The translations under genes and the position numbers were made by a program. A DNA stretch of 59,368 bases from JANJUB01 sp040081075 (GTDB lineage Bacteria; Armatimonadota; Fimbriimonadia; Fimbriimonadales; Fimbriimonadaceae). Shown piece after piece: positions 40,861 through 49,433 of this stretch. The first letter of the stretch is position 1. Each line of letters starts with the position of its first letter. The stretch spans positions 1-59,368 of the forward strand of contig JBEBHJ010000015.1 of NCBI GenBank assembly GCA_040081075.1. The letters run 5' to 3'. The notes under the pieces were generated by a model. The model was not told where the DNA came from. It saw nothing but the letters and a program-made list of their open reading frames with translations, and ran no database searches.

Positions 40861-42354
40861 CTAGTCCTCTGAATCAAACACTGTGTAGTCGAAGAATAGA
40901 TCGTCACTCTTGAACCGGTCGGTGAAACGCGCCCACTCTTGCGCGGACGTTCCCTCTGGTTTGCTTGGAAAATCGGAATCGGTTTGTAACACTCGGCCCG
41001 CGCTTTTTTGCAAAAGTGCCTCCTTTATGGATGGAAGAGGGTGGTTCCAGCCATCTTGGGTCAAGGCCCAAGCCCGAACCGCCGTGATCATAGCCGTAAA
41101 CTCCTGGGCGTGCTTGCCCTGAGCCATCCACGAAAGATTGGGATGCACATCAGAAATCGCTCCGTTCAAAGTGGCATTGTGGCTGCCATGATGCCCAACT
41201 TTGTACAAGACTGTCCGACCAAAGATATCCTTAACCGTCACTTCTCTGCCCTCGGTAGTTGCCCAAGACAAGTCCTTCCATGAAAGCCAATTTCCCAGTT
41301 GGGCATCGCCGACAAACAGAAGAATCTTCTTGGTAATGGGCATTTCAAAGGCGAGCGCGAGGCTCGTGTTGTTTATGCCCGTGTTCAATGCTAGGGCCAG
41401 ATTTTCGGAGCTAAACAGCCAATCCTCTTCTATTTGGCGCCACGTGGCTCTATCCTCCACCTCAATCGCTTCATTTGGAGCCTCACATTCATCGCGCGTA
41501 TTGAGAACGACTCCGTAGTGGGAGGAGGCATCAGAGTGAAACTTCGGCGCAAATGGTGAAGACTTCAATTGGGGACTGGACCCCTCAAGAGCAGCCGCCG
41601 AGAAGCTCAGCGGATGAGTCTCATCTTCAGGAAACGCCATCGCTCCAACCGGATCCTCCTTGCCAAATGCGGTCTCGTCATAAGGGGGGCCCAAGACGTA
41701 GGCTTTCACGTTTGTTCCGGGCACCGTTTGAATGTCACCACCAGGTTTGAAATATTGGGGCTCCCCAACTGACTTGGTTCGGACGAGTTTCATGCCTTGT
41801 TTATTGATCGACTTTGCCGGATCCGCATCGGCCGCCAGCAAAGGCTTGGTCCGATCAACATCCGATTCTTCTCCTACTTCGAGGCTGATCAGTTCGCGCA
41901 AGCGCTTCACCGAGTTGTGCTCAACTCCCACTCTTAGAGCCAGGCTGTTGTAAGCTTGAATCAAGCCCAAGATTTGGTCGCGGTGCTTTTCGCGAAGTGC
42001 AATTGCCTTCGGATCTGTCGGGCTCTCAGTCCAGGCAAACCAAGCCTGACCGATGGTGAAATCCTCAAAGAACGGCTTGTTCTTCTTCCAAAATCCGTTG
42101 ACGTGATCCTGATGTTCATGTGTAATGACTACTAGGTCGAGGTGACCGCCGCAAGCCTCAAACAGGTGATCCACGATCTGCTTGGTCGTTTTCTTCTTAA
42201 CGAATGCTTGCGAACCCGGCTTGTAGCCGCAGTCAATCAAAACATACGCGGTATCGTCCGTCCCTTTCGGCATGGCTAACAGAAAACAATCGCCGTGCCC
42301 GATACGATAGAACCGAACCGTAATCCCATCACGTGGGGCAATTAATTTAGGCAT
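40861..42354 (-). CDS. ComEC-like metallo-beta-lactamase-fold hydrolase
   Basis: The start at ATG 42354 gives 497 residues (an in-frame start at 42387 is less likely). The fold begins RFYRIGHGDCFLLAM and VLIDCG, then THEHQDHVNGFW (His79, His81, Asp83, His84). Later come LLFVGDAQLGNW and YKVGHHGSHNATLNG, the second half of the two-metal site in ComEC-type nucleases. There is no signal peptide or membrane helix. It overlaps the upstream peptidase gene by 8 bp, so the two are coupled. Confidence 0.85.
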   Translation of the reverse strand: MPKLIAPRDGITVRFYRIGHGDCFLLAMPKGTDDTAYVLIDCGYKPGSQAFVKKKTTKQIVDHLFEACGGHLDLVVITHEHQDHVNGFWKKNKPFFEDFTIGQAWFAWTESPTDPKAIALREKHRDQILGLIQAYNSLALRVGVEHNSVKRLRELISLEVGEESDVDRTKPLLAADADPAKSINKQGMKLVRTKSVGEPQYFKPGGDIQTVPGTNVKAYVLGPPYDETAFGKEDPVGAMAFPEDETHPLSFSAAALEGSSPQLKSSPFAPKFHSDASSHYGVVLNTRDECEAPNEAIEVEDRATWRQIEEDWLFSSENLALALNTGINNTSLALAFEMPITKKILLFVGDAQLGNWLSWKDLSWATTEGREVTVKDIFGRTVLYKVGHHGSHNATLNGAISDVHPNLSWMAQGKHAQEFTAMITAVRAWALTQDGWNHPLPSIKEALLQKSAGRVLQTDSDFPSKPEGTSAQEWARFTDRFKSDDLFFDYTVFDSED

Positions 42355-44368
42355 ACGGCTCATCTCCCAGTTGGTGAAGAAGAGCAAATGGTTCTTCGCG
42401 TTGGGCTCCGGTTGTTGTTGGGGGTAAACCAGCGTCGAAGGCGTTTCCGTAAACTCCTTCTCCGCCCGTCATAAAGTTTCTGATGCGATCGAGTTGTTGA
42501 TTGTCGGCAATGTCCCCTGCGGTCTTAATCACCCAACGAACGTCACCGGAACTCGGATCGATCACAATTGTGCAACCCGACCGATAGGTGAAATCGCCTT
42601 TTTCCTCAATCTGGAGTTCGCCACCCGCCGCTTCTATTTCCCTTTGCTTGCCTGCGTCAAAGTAGCCTCGCCTTCTCTGGGTGATTTCTACAACGAGATC
42701 AGTTCGGTATCCGCCACTTGCGGCTCGGCGGATGGCGGGGCGCACGGAGTGTATTTCAACAGTGGGACGGCCGTTCTTTCGATAAACTGTGTTCGGTAAA
42801 TGCGGGTCAATTCCGTCAATCCGCAGTCCGACCAAGCGGGCATAGTCTTTGCCAATACTGTCCCCATTGTATAGCCAGTGCCAGAGTATCTTGCTCACTT
42901 CGCTCAGCGACGTCCAAGCACTGAACCGATCACTATCCAGCGTCCAATTCAGTTTTCCCATCGCCGGCGCTAAGAACTCGTCTTTAAGCCTTTGCTGCAG
43001 TTCTTCTTGCCCATGAAGCATCTGTGACGATCCGAGCGCGACGGCGTCTTGCCATATTTCTCGCATCGAGGGCCATGCCAGCGAGTCGATCCCCAGTGTG
43101 ACCACGTTGCGAGGGTGAATGCCCCACTCACGGAAACTCTCGACGAACACGAGCCGATAGCTATCACCTTCATTCGGAGCAAAGTCAAGATCGGCGGTAA
43201 CAATCGCGCGGAGATAATCGCCAAATGTGATGTCGACCGGGGGGCAGTAGTCAATCGCCCGAATACACATTTGCAACACACGATCTGCGGTTGCGGCGGC
43301 TTCGTTGGCGAGCCGCTTGGCCAGATCGGGATGAATATCACCATCGGGAAGGTTGCCTGTGCCTCCCGATGCAATTCGGAAGAGGTCAGCTGTTCTCCAG
43401 CGGTAAATCTTGAGAAATGCTCGGAAGACGGCTGCAACAAGAATGGCGCCGCGACCGTGCGGCTCTTTGATCTTTAGAAGCGCTCGAGGGTCCGGTTTCA
43501 TGGGCTCCCATTCGCCTGTCTTCGGATTGACGCGACCCAAAGCATCCCTAAGCGACAGACCCCGTCCGGTCGCCTGGCCAAACTGTTGCGCTAACTGACT
43601 TAGCAGGTTCTCCGCGCCAAGATTGCCACGACATCGGCTAATTTGGCTCAGAATCACGTTGGGATGACTGAAATGTTGAAACAAAGCAACAATGTCGGAG
43701 AATGCCTCGTGAAATGCCAACACATCCCCGTTGCTAGGAAAGTTAAAACGAGGATGCACCCCATCCAGTAATGCATGGGTAACTTCGTGAGCAACGATAT
43801 CGTGGGATAGGCAAGTGAACACAACTGTGCCTGGTGGCGTTGATGTGTTCTTTGCCCCCGCCGGGAAGTAACCAAATAGGAGAGCTTTCTTGAGTGGGCT
43901 GTAGTAAGCGTTGCGGTCACGAATAGCGTGAGGATAGATCCGCAGTCGACGAACAAATTGGGTTTGCAAGTCGCCAGCGGCATTACGCTTGCGATGGTCA
44001 GACCAAAACGCAACTCGGCCAAGCGCTCGCTCAAAATTCCGGATGGTCGTCATTGCAACGGCATAAACCATCTGCTGATGAAATCGGGGGTCAGATTCGG
44101 ATGGAGCCAAACCATCTTGGGCCAAAACAATGGGATCGTTGAGGTCCACTGGCTCATACCATTTGTCGCTGGCCGGATCCCGGTCGATGACCTCGATGTA
44201 CTCACCTATCGGACCAGGCCGTAGGCCGTCTTCCCAGGGCACGCCGACCGTAAGTTGGTTCAGCGCCGCCGTTTCAAGTTGCACCGATAAGCTTGGGTCA
44301 AAGGCCAAGACCCTCAATCGCCGCGTTAACTCGGGTCGAATCGTATTCGCCGTTCCAGAAATGCCCAT
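42347..44368 (-). CDS. Cytoplasmic gluzincin (M4-like) zinc metallopeptidase
   Basis: The product has 673 residues. The zinc site is HEVTHALLDG (His194, Glu195, His198) with HEAFSDIVALF giving Glu221. NAYYSP (153-158) matches the substrate-edge motif of thermolysin-like enzymes. Unlike M4 proteases it has no signal or propeptide and carries a long C-terminal part with RTDLVVEITQRRRGYFD and DFTYRSGCTIVIDPSSGDVR. It forms a two-gene unit with the MBL hydrolase. Confidence 0.8.
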   Translation of the reverse strand: MGISGTANTIRPELTRRLRVLAFDPSLSVQLETAALNQLTVGVPWEDGLRPGPIGEYIEVIDRDPASDKWYEPVDLNDPIVLAQDGLAPSESDPRFHQQMVYAVAMTTIRNFERALGRVAFWSDHRKRNAAGDLQTQFVRRLRIYPHAIRDRNAYYSPLKKALLFGYFPAGAKNTSTPPGTVVFTCLSHDIVAHEVTHALLDGVHPRFNFPSNGDVLAFHEAFSDIVALFQHFSHPNVILSQISRCRGNLGAENLLSQLAQQFGQATGRGLSLRDALGRVNPKTGEWEPMKPDPRALLKIKEPHGRGAILVAAVFRAFLKIYRWRTADLFRIASGGTGNLPDGDIHPDLAKRLANEAAATADRVLQMCIRAIDYCPPVDITFGDYLRAIVTADLDFAPNEGDSYRLVFVESFREWGIHPRNVVTLGIDSLAWPSMREIWQDAVALGSSQMLHGQEELQQRLKDEFLAPAMGKLNWTLDSDRFSAWTSLSEVSKILWHWLYNGDSIGKDYARLVGLRIDGIDPHLPNTVYRKNGRPTVEIHSVRPAIRRAASGGYRTDLVVEITQRRRGYFDAGKQREIEAAGGELQIEEKGDFTYRSGCTIVIDPSSGDVRWVIKTAGDIADNQQLDRIRNFMTGGEGVYGNAFDAGLPPTTTGAQREEPFALLHQLGDEPYA

Positions 44369-44431
44369 AACCTAACGCTATCTTACCGAGCTTGCGTGAG
44401 GTTTCGAATCGTCTCAATCTTGTTATTAGAG

Positions 44432-45187
44432 TTAAGGTTCACAAACAAGCCTAAATCCGACAAACGGACCATCGGAGAGCCACCATCGGCTCTTGGGCAG
44501 TTGAGGGTCTGTCTCTTGCCACTTAGGCTCCCACCGTCGTCGAACGGCAGGTGTGCATGCGGCGAGGTCATCCAAAAACGTGCCCCCGCAAAGGACAGGC
44601 TTCCCTTCGGAGTCCGTTGCCCATTCGCCGGCGTTGCCAAGCATATCGAATATTCCAAAGGAGTTTGCTTCCTTCTTCCCAACAGGATGGGTCATTTTTC
44701 GGCTAATACCGAGATGCCATGCATTTGCGTCCGAAGCACTCTTTTCCGCACAAGCAGTTGCCCACTCTTGTTCGGTGGGTAAACGATATTTCTTCTTCGT
44801 AACCGATGAGAGCCATCGGCAAAACATTTCCACCGAAGTGATGCTCACGTTGATGACGGGGTAGCCCTTATGGCCCCAACCCAAATCGGGGAGAATGTAA
44901 CTTTTGCTCGGACGAGCAATGGCGTCTGGGGCGAACGCGGTCTGATCGTACGCGGGTGAAGGTGGACCGCTTTTAAGGAACACATCATAGACTTCCCAAG
45001 GCGTTTCGGTCGTCGCAATATAGAAGGGCTTCACCTTTTCGCCTTTAACGGGAACCAAGTCAATTTTGGCAAGCGAGTTGGGTAAGGTCTCCGTGTATGG
45101 TGCGAGTTGAGACTGCTCCTGCGAGTAACACATGGTCATTCCAAACAAAATCACAAAGGCAGCAACGGTTCTTGGGGTCTTTTTCAT
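44432..45187 (-). CDS. Secreted formylglycine-generating-enzyme-like (SUMF1) protein
   Basis: The start at ATG 45187 gives 251 residues with a signal peptide (MKKTPRTVAAFVILFGMTMCYSQ). The FGE-sulfatase fold shows FYIATTETPWEVYDVFLKSG, GYPVINVSITSVEMFCRWLS, KKYRLPTEQEWATACAE, FGIFDMLGNAGEWATDS and GPFVGFRLVCEP. Most members of this large family are not true FGEs; the activity is unknown. Its 5' end overlaps ApbE on the other strand. Confidence 0.9.
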   Translation of the reverse strand: MKKTPRTVAAFVILFGMTMCYSQEQSQLAPYTETLPNSLAKIDLVPVKGEKVKPFYIATTETPWEVYDVFLKSGPPSPAYDQTAFAPDAIARPSKSYILPDLGWGHKGYPVINVSITSVEMFCRWLSSVTKKKYRLPTEQEWATACAEKSASDANAWHLGISRKMTHPVGKKEANSFGIFDMLGNAGEWATDSEGKPVLCGGTFLDDLAACTPAVRRRWEPKWQETDPQLPKSRWWLSDGPFVGFRLVCEP

Positions 45188-46109
45188 GGTGAGTGGTTTG
45201 CGGTCGCAGATGTTAGACGAGCTAACTCGCTTTTCGTTTACTGAATACCATATGGGCATTGATGCCCGCATTGTTGTGTATGCCACAAATCGCGAAAAAG
45301 CCGAAGAAGCGTGCATTGCAGCATTCGCGCGCATCGCCGAACTGGATGAAATCATGAGCGACTATCGAAGGGACAGTGAGCTCAATAACCTTTGCGCTCA
45401 GGCGGGGGGTCCGCCCGCCGAAGTCTCAAGCGATCTGTTCAAGGTTCTCACTAAGGCGCAAGATGTTTCAGCTCGTTCAAAGGGAGCATTTGATGTCACG
45501 GCGGGACCTTTGATAAGACTCTGGCGTTCAGCAAGGAAAACAAGGACCCTGCCATCACCCGAAGCGATCAAGTCGGCGCGGAAGCTGATTGGATATCAAA
45601 AAATGAAGCTGAGCCCACGCGATCGAATGGTTCAGCTCAAGCTAAAAGGGATGCAGCTAGATCTGGGCGGAATAGCCAAAGGATACGCCTGCGATGAAGC
45701 GCAGAAGGTATTGAAAAAGCACGGTATCAGCCATGCGCTGGTTGAAATGGGCGGTGACCTCGTTGTTTCGGCCCCGCCTCCCGGCGCAAAGGGTTGGACC
45801 GTTCGTGTGCCTAATGCGGGCACAGATAAAGGGCCGGCTGACCTACTTTTCTCAAACTGCGCCGTTTCAACTTCCGGAGACACGGAGCAGTACGCCGTAA
45901 TCGGGGGCGTGCAGTATTCTCATGTCGTTGATCCGCGAACGGGAAAGGCGCTGACCAACCGCATTCAAGCAACGATTGTTGCTCCGAATGGACTGACAAG
46001 CGACCCGCTTTCAACAACACTGACGGTACTTGGACCGATCTCACGAGCCCGGTTTCTAAAGAGCTACCCCGGGCTGAAGTGTTACATCAAATCTCTGAAG
46101 CCGAAGTGA
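45132..46109 (+). CDS. apbE: FAD:protein FMN transferase (ApbE)
   Basis: The product has 325 residues from 45132. That start gives a signal-like N-terminus (ITKAATVLGVFFMVSGLRSQ); 45186 and 45210 are shorter options. Family motifs: FTEYHMGIDARIVVYA, LDEIMSDYRRDSELNNL, LDLGGIAKGYACDEAQKVL, LVEMGGDLVVS, SGDTEQYAVI and YSHVVDPRTG. It attaches FMN to Thr/Ser of target proteins outside the cytoplasm, using Mg and FAD. No Nqr or Rnf target is in the window. It overlaps the FGE-like gene head to head by 56 bp if this start is used. Confidence 0.92.
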   Translation: MVIPNKITKAATVLGVFFMVSGLRSQMLDELTRFSFTEYHMGIDARIVVYATNREKAEEACIAAFARIAELDEIMSDYRRDSELNNLCAQAGGPPAEVSSDLFKVLTKAQDVSARSKGAFDVTAGPLIRLWRSARKTRTLPSPEAIKSARKLIGYQKMKLSPRDRMVQLKLKGMQLDLGGIAKGYACDEAQKVLKKHGISHALVEMGGDLVVSAPPPGAKGWTVRVPNAGTDKGPADLLFSNCAVSTSGDTEQYAVIGGVQYSHVVDPRTGKALTNRIQATIVAPNGLTSDPLSTTLTVLGPISRARFLKSYPGLKCYIKSLKPK

Positions 46110-46497
46110 GCTCAAAACGATCCTTTCGTGTTTGCCGTCCAATCATGTAGCCACTTAAGCCGAACAACGGATAGATTCGTTGCGACTCGGAAAACAAGCT
46201 TGCGGCGACAACTAACTTTGCGGCGATCACGAAAAGAGCCAACAGAGCGGCTCCGATAATGAAGACAGATTTATCTCGAAAAGTCTGACGTTCCCGGAGA
46301 TCGCCAGCCAAGAATCCGAAACCCGCCCAGACTGCATACATACCCAAACCCGCAAGGCAGTGGAACACCTTGTTTCGCTCAGGGACAATCATGATGCTGG
46401 CGGCCGGGATCACATAAAACAGCGCGAAGTAGCCCAACTGCTTCACGTGCCAAAACCTCGGCAACTTCGAGCCATCTTCCACATCATTCACCCACAT
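46087..46497 (-). CDS. Hypothetical membrane protein
   Basis: The product has 136 residues with four hydrophobic segments (LGYFALFYVIPAASIMIV, CLAGLGMYAVWAGFGFLAG, SVFIIGAALLALFVIAAKLVV, YPLFGLSGYMIG). It overlaps the end of the TPR gene by 14 bp and is probably co-translated with it. It is convergent with apbE with a 23-bp overlap. No family is recognised. Confidence 0.65.
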   Translation of the reverse strand: MWVNDVEDGSKLPRFWHVKQLGYFALFYVIPAASIMIVPERNKVFHCLAGLGMYAVWAGFGFLAGDLRERQTFRDKSVFIIGAALLALFVIAAKLVVAASLFSESQRIYPLFGLSGYMIGRQTRKDRFELTSASEI

Positions 46498-47596
46498 AGT
46501 TGATCAGATAGACCATGAATCCCGCGATCGCCAGTTGGAGAACAGCGAATAGGGCACCCATATAAGCCCCGGAGAAGAACGTGATCATGAGCATGTAAGA
46601 CCCCACTAGCAAATTGAAGTAGCAAATGATCTTGGCCAAAAATTGAATCCATTCCAATCGAAAAATCAGACCAACGCCAATACAAACGCTTATGATGTCA
46701 AAAGTGACCACAAATCCGCGAATACCGATGGGCAAGCTGGTCCAATGCTGAAAACCATTGAAACCAGCGTAACAAGTAAACAAAATGGCAATGATCATGT
46801 AAGCCACTTCTTGCCAATCGTGATCGGGACCAGTATCTCGCCCCGCGAACGTGCCTGTAGCCCGGAATTTGAAGTTACAGTAAGGGCAAATCGCGGCGTA
46901 AGAAACGATCATTTGACCACAGTTTGTGCAACGCACCGTATCGATCGTGTTCGTTGTCTTTTGGGGTGCCGCTGCCTGGGGACCAGACTGTCGCACATCT
47001 ACCTGCTTCATCAGCGTCTGGAACGACGGATCGCGCTGCATGTTCTCAATTACAGGCGCAACGCTTGGCGATGACTTTGCATCAGCGCTGAGATTTTTGT
47101 ACATCTCCACAGCCTTTCCTTTCTGACCCGTTGTAGCAAGAGTGTTCAGCAGTAACCCTGTAATTTGGTGGTTGCTGGGTGAGAGTCGACTCGCCCGCTG
47201 AAACGCTTCCTCAGCGGCACGCGGACTATCAGCTAGATCGCGCTTCCCTTTCTCCACCAAGCAATGGATAAGGATCTGAGTGGCTTGAGCGTGGTTTGGT
47301 TGCAAACCAAGTACTCCATCGAGCTCGCGAATTGCACCTTCGAAATCCTCTTTTCCGCCCAAGCAGAACCCGAGCGCATACCGAGAATCAAGGTCGGCGG
47401 GTTGAAATGTGATTGCCTCCCGACACTGCAAAATGGCCTCATCAAAGCGTTTGAGCGAAGTGAGACAAAGCGCTAAAGGTCGATGAAGTGATTTGGCACC
47501 TGGTTCGTCTTGAAGCGCTTTCGCATATGCTACGGCGGCCCCTGCCATGTCACCCGCCGCAAATTTCTCGTCAGCCACCTGCCGCGATCCGCTCAT
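46484..47596 (-). CDS. TPR and zinc-ribbon membrane protein
   Basis: The product has 370 residues. Residues 1-185 carry four to five TPR repeats (GDMAGAAVAYAKALQDEPG, FDEAILQCREAITFQPADLD, FEGAIRELDGVLGLQPNHAQ). Residues 220-245 are a zinc ribbon (CTNCGQMIVSYAAICPYC). Residues 260-370 have four membrane helices. The soluble part lies at the front, so it probably acts as a membrane-tied scaffold. On the minus strand TAAGCT lies 8 nt before the ATG. Confidence 0.82.
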   Translation of the reverse strand: MSGSRQVADEKFAAGDMAGAAVAYAKALQDEPGAKSLHRPLALCLTSLKRFDEAILQCREAITFQPADLDSRYALGFCLGGKEDFEGAIRELDGVLGLQPNHAQATQILIHCLVEKGKRDLADSPRAAEEAFQRASRLSPSNHQITGLLLNTLATTGQKGKAVEMYKNLSADAKSSPSVAPVIENMQRDPSFQTLMKQVDVRQSGPQAAAPQKTTNTIDTVRCTNCGQMIVSYAAICPYCNFKFRATGTFAGRDTGPDHDWQEVAYMIIAILFTCYAGFNGFQHWTSLPIGIRGFVVTFDIISVCIGVGLIFRLEWIQFLAKIICYFNLLVGSYMLMITFFSGAYMGALFAVLQLAIAGFMVYLINYVGE

Positions 47597-47727
47597 AAGG
47601 TCCTAGCTTAGCATACTTAAAGCGCGCCTGTCCTTGGTCCACACTGTTCCCGAATTTGTATGCGAAATAGAATCCATGCCTTGCAAGGAATTTCAACATC
47701 CCGCAGGGGTGTCGAAAGTTTCCCGAG

Positions 47728-47887
47728 GAGTTTCGGAAGTTTCCCTAAGAGCTTCGGAAGCTTCCCCAAGAGTTTCGGAAGCTTCCCTAAGAGTTTCGGA
47801 AGCTTCCCCAAGAGTTTCGGAAGCTTCCCCAAGAGTTTCGGAAGCTTCCCCAAGAGTTTCGGAAACTTCCCTAAGAGCTTCGGAAGC
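47728..47887. repeat. 21-bp tandem repeat array with phased palindromes
   Basis: There are seven full units plus a partial eighth. The consensus is gagtttcggaagcttcccca plus one a (21 bp), and most units carry the perfect palindrome GGAAGCTTCC. Degenerate units flank it from about 47708. It fills the gap between the TPR gene and the DinB-like gene. It is open on both strands (heptads SEASPRV and LGKLPKL), which follows from the period being a multiple of three. There are no spacers, so it is not CRISPR. Confidence 0.85.
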
Positions 47888-47929
47888 AATGAAACTTTTG
47901 ACCAAGTTTACGACTAGAACCCGGCTTGC

Positions 47930-48421
47930 TTAGCCGTTCATGTTGATCTGACCCATCCAGTCAACGTCTTGCCCGTGGGCAATGAGGGTTTCGTGGAGTT
48001 GGCCGATGTGGCCGTGCAAGTGGCGCAGGCTGAGGATCATGAGTTCGAACTGGCTTACCTCGGGATACCACGAGTACCCACAATGAGGATTCGCAAAATC
48101 GAGGCGGTCGATACGTTCATCAATGCATGCGACGATGAGGTCCACGTAGTCGAGCATGTCCTGCTTCGAATACGCTTCCGCTTCGTCGACTTCACCATCC
48201 AAGTAAGTGCACTCGACGCGGGCCTTATCCCACTTTTCAATCGTATCTAAACTCTCATAGAGATAGAGATGGGCATACGCTGCGGCATGGTAAGCGATTC
48301 GCCAATAGGTTCGGGGATGCTCGCCCGAGGTCCAAACTTGATCGGGACAACGCTCGATTGTTTGTCTCATCATAGCCATAGCGGCGTGATATTGCCGCTG
48401 AATTGCAGGTCGAACGTCCAT
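47930..48421 (-). CDS. DinB/YfiT-like four-helix protein
   Basis: The product has 163 residues. The helical bundle shows MDVRPAIQRQYHAAMAMMRQ, TYWRIAYHAAAYAHLYLYES and LRHLHGHIGQLHETLIAHG. The histidines in YHAAAYAH and HLHGHIGQLH are the expected metal ligands. DinB-family proteins are metal-dependent transferases with diverse or unknown thiol substrates. It is a single gene, divergent from pstS. Confidence 0.85.
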   Translation of the reverse strand: MDVRPAIQRQYHAAMAMMRQTIERCPDQVWTSGEHPRTYWRIAYHAAAYAHLYLYESLDTIEKWDKARVECTYLDGEVDEAEAYSKQDMLDYVDLIVACIDERIDRLDFANPHCGYSWYPEVSQFELMILSLRHLHGHIGQLHETLIAHGQDVDWMGQINMNG

Positions 48422-48427
48422 GCAAAG

Positions 48428-48433
48428 AATTTA
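48428..48433 (-). promoter_or_regulatory. -10 element TAAATT 6 nt from start of DinB-like gene
   Basis: On the minus strand TAAATT, 6 nt, ATG 48421; there is no Shine-Dalgarno. Confidence 0.4.
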
Positions 48434-48450
48434 CCACTGCTTTTCCGTGA

Positions 48451-48478
48451 TTAACGAAATGTTAAGGAACATTCAGAT
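48451..48478 (+). promoter_or_regulatory. Pho-box-like direct repeat (distal)
   Basis: TTAACG (48451) and TTAAGG (48462) are 11 bp apart, with a weaker third site near 48472. The 11-bp spacing and TTAAC core match PhoP/PhoB-family sites. The site may also affect the divergent DinB-like gene. Confidence 0.55.
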
Positions 48479-48523
48479 TTTTGCGACACAGATTGAGTTC
48501 GGGGTCTTACCTGGCCCTTTGTT

Positions 48524-48540
48524 CTTAATGACTTCTTAAC
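48524..48540 (+). promoter_or_regulatory. Pho-box-like direct repeat (proximal) for the pst operon
   Basis: CTTAAT (48524-48529) and CTTAAC (48535-48540) are again 11 bp apart, 30 nt before the pstS start. A TATCAT (48551-48556) follows as a possible -10, so the box sits where an activator would contact polymerase. Confidence 0.6.
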
Positions 48541-48569
48541 ATGACCCTCATATCATTTAGGTGAACGAT

Positions 48570-49415
48570 ATGAAAGCTCAACTTCTACTCAGTATCGGCC
48601 TTGCGGGCCTTATCGCAGTTGGATGTGGTCCTAAAGCTTCCGCCGCGAAGCAAACGCTCACCGTTAAGGGTTCCGACACGATGGTGCAACTTGCTCAAGC
48701 CTGGGCTCAAGCCTTCATGAAGGCCAACCCAAACATTTCGGTCAGCGTAACCGGAGGCGGTTCGTCCACCGGATTTGCCGCACTCTTTAACAAGTCCACC
48801 GAAATCGCCAACGCTTCTCGCCAAATCAAAGCTGAAGAGACAGAAAAAGCCAAGGGTAACGGCGTTGACGTAAAGGAATTTGAAGTTGCGCAAGATGCGC
48901 TGTCGATCGTCGTAAATCCTTCAAACCCGATTAAAGAACTGACCATGGCTCAGTTGAAGGATATTTACACCGGAAAGGTGACCAACTGGAAGGCGCTGGG
49001 CGGACCGGATAAAAACATTATCGCCATCAGTCGCGAGTCGAGCTCAGGAACCTTTGTTTTCTTCCAAGAGCACGTTTTGAACAAAGAGCCGTTTGCGGCG
49101 AGTGTCCAGCTTAGTCCTGCAACTTCGCAAATCGTAGATAACGTTGCCCAAGACGCAGGTGCGATTGGCTATGTTGGATTGGGTTACGTAACCGACAAGA
49201 TCAAGGCGGTTCCAATCAAGAAGGACGCAGCATCTCCTGCAGTTCATGGCGATGCCACGACAGTATTGGATAAGACTTATCCTTTGGCCCGTGCACTCTT
49301 CGAGTACACCAACGGCGAGCCTACCGGTGCAGTTAAGACTTGGCTCGATTGGGTGAAGGGTCCAGAAGGACAAAAGATTGTTGAAGACCTCGGCTTCGTT
49401 CCAGTAGCCAAGTAG
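48570..49415 (+). CDS. pstS: Phosphate ABC transporter substrate-binding lipoprotein
   Basis: The start at ATG 48570 has AGGTGA upstream and gives 281 residues with a lipobox (LIAVGC, Cys19). PstS motifs: TVKGSDTMVQLAQAW, GGGSSTGFAALFNKSTEIAN, LKDIYTGKVTNWKALGGPDK and ISRESSSGTFVFFQEHV. It binds phosphate outside the membrane and feeds PstCAB. Confidence 0.97.
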   Translation: MKAQLLLSIGLAGLIAVGCGPKASAAKQTLTVKGSDTMVQLAQAWAQAFMKANPNISVSVTGGGSSTGFAALFNKSTEIANASRQIKAEETEKAKGNGVDVKEFEVAQDALSIVVNPSNPIKELTMAQLKDIYTGKVTNWKALGGPDKNIIAISRESSSGTFVFFQEHVLNKEPFAASVQLSPATSQIVDNVAQDAGAIGYVGLGYVTDKIKAVPIKKDAASPAVHGDATTVLDKTYPLARALFEYTNGEPTGAVKTWLDWVKGPEGQKIVEDLGFVPVAK

Positions 49416-49433
49416 TCTAGAATCTAGCACGTC

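Noticed and set aside
45188..45355. Upstream extension of the FGE-like gene by 56 codons
   Set aside because: It is antisense to ApbE coding sequence and would hide the signal peptide starting at ATG 45187.
47617..47933. Four overlapping frames across the second 21-bp array; also considered as a CRISPR array
   Set aside because: Frames on both strands follow from the repeat period, and there are no unique spacers between units.
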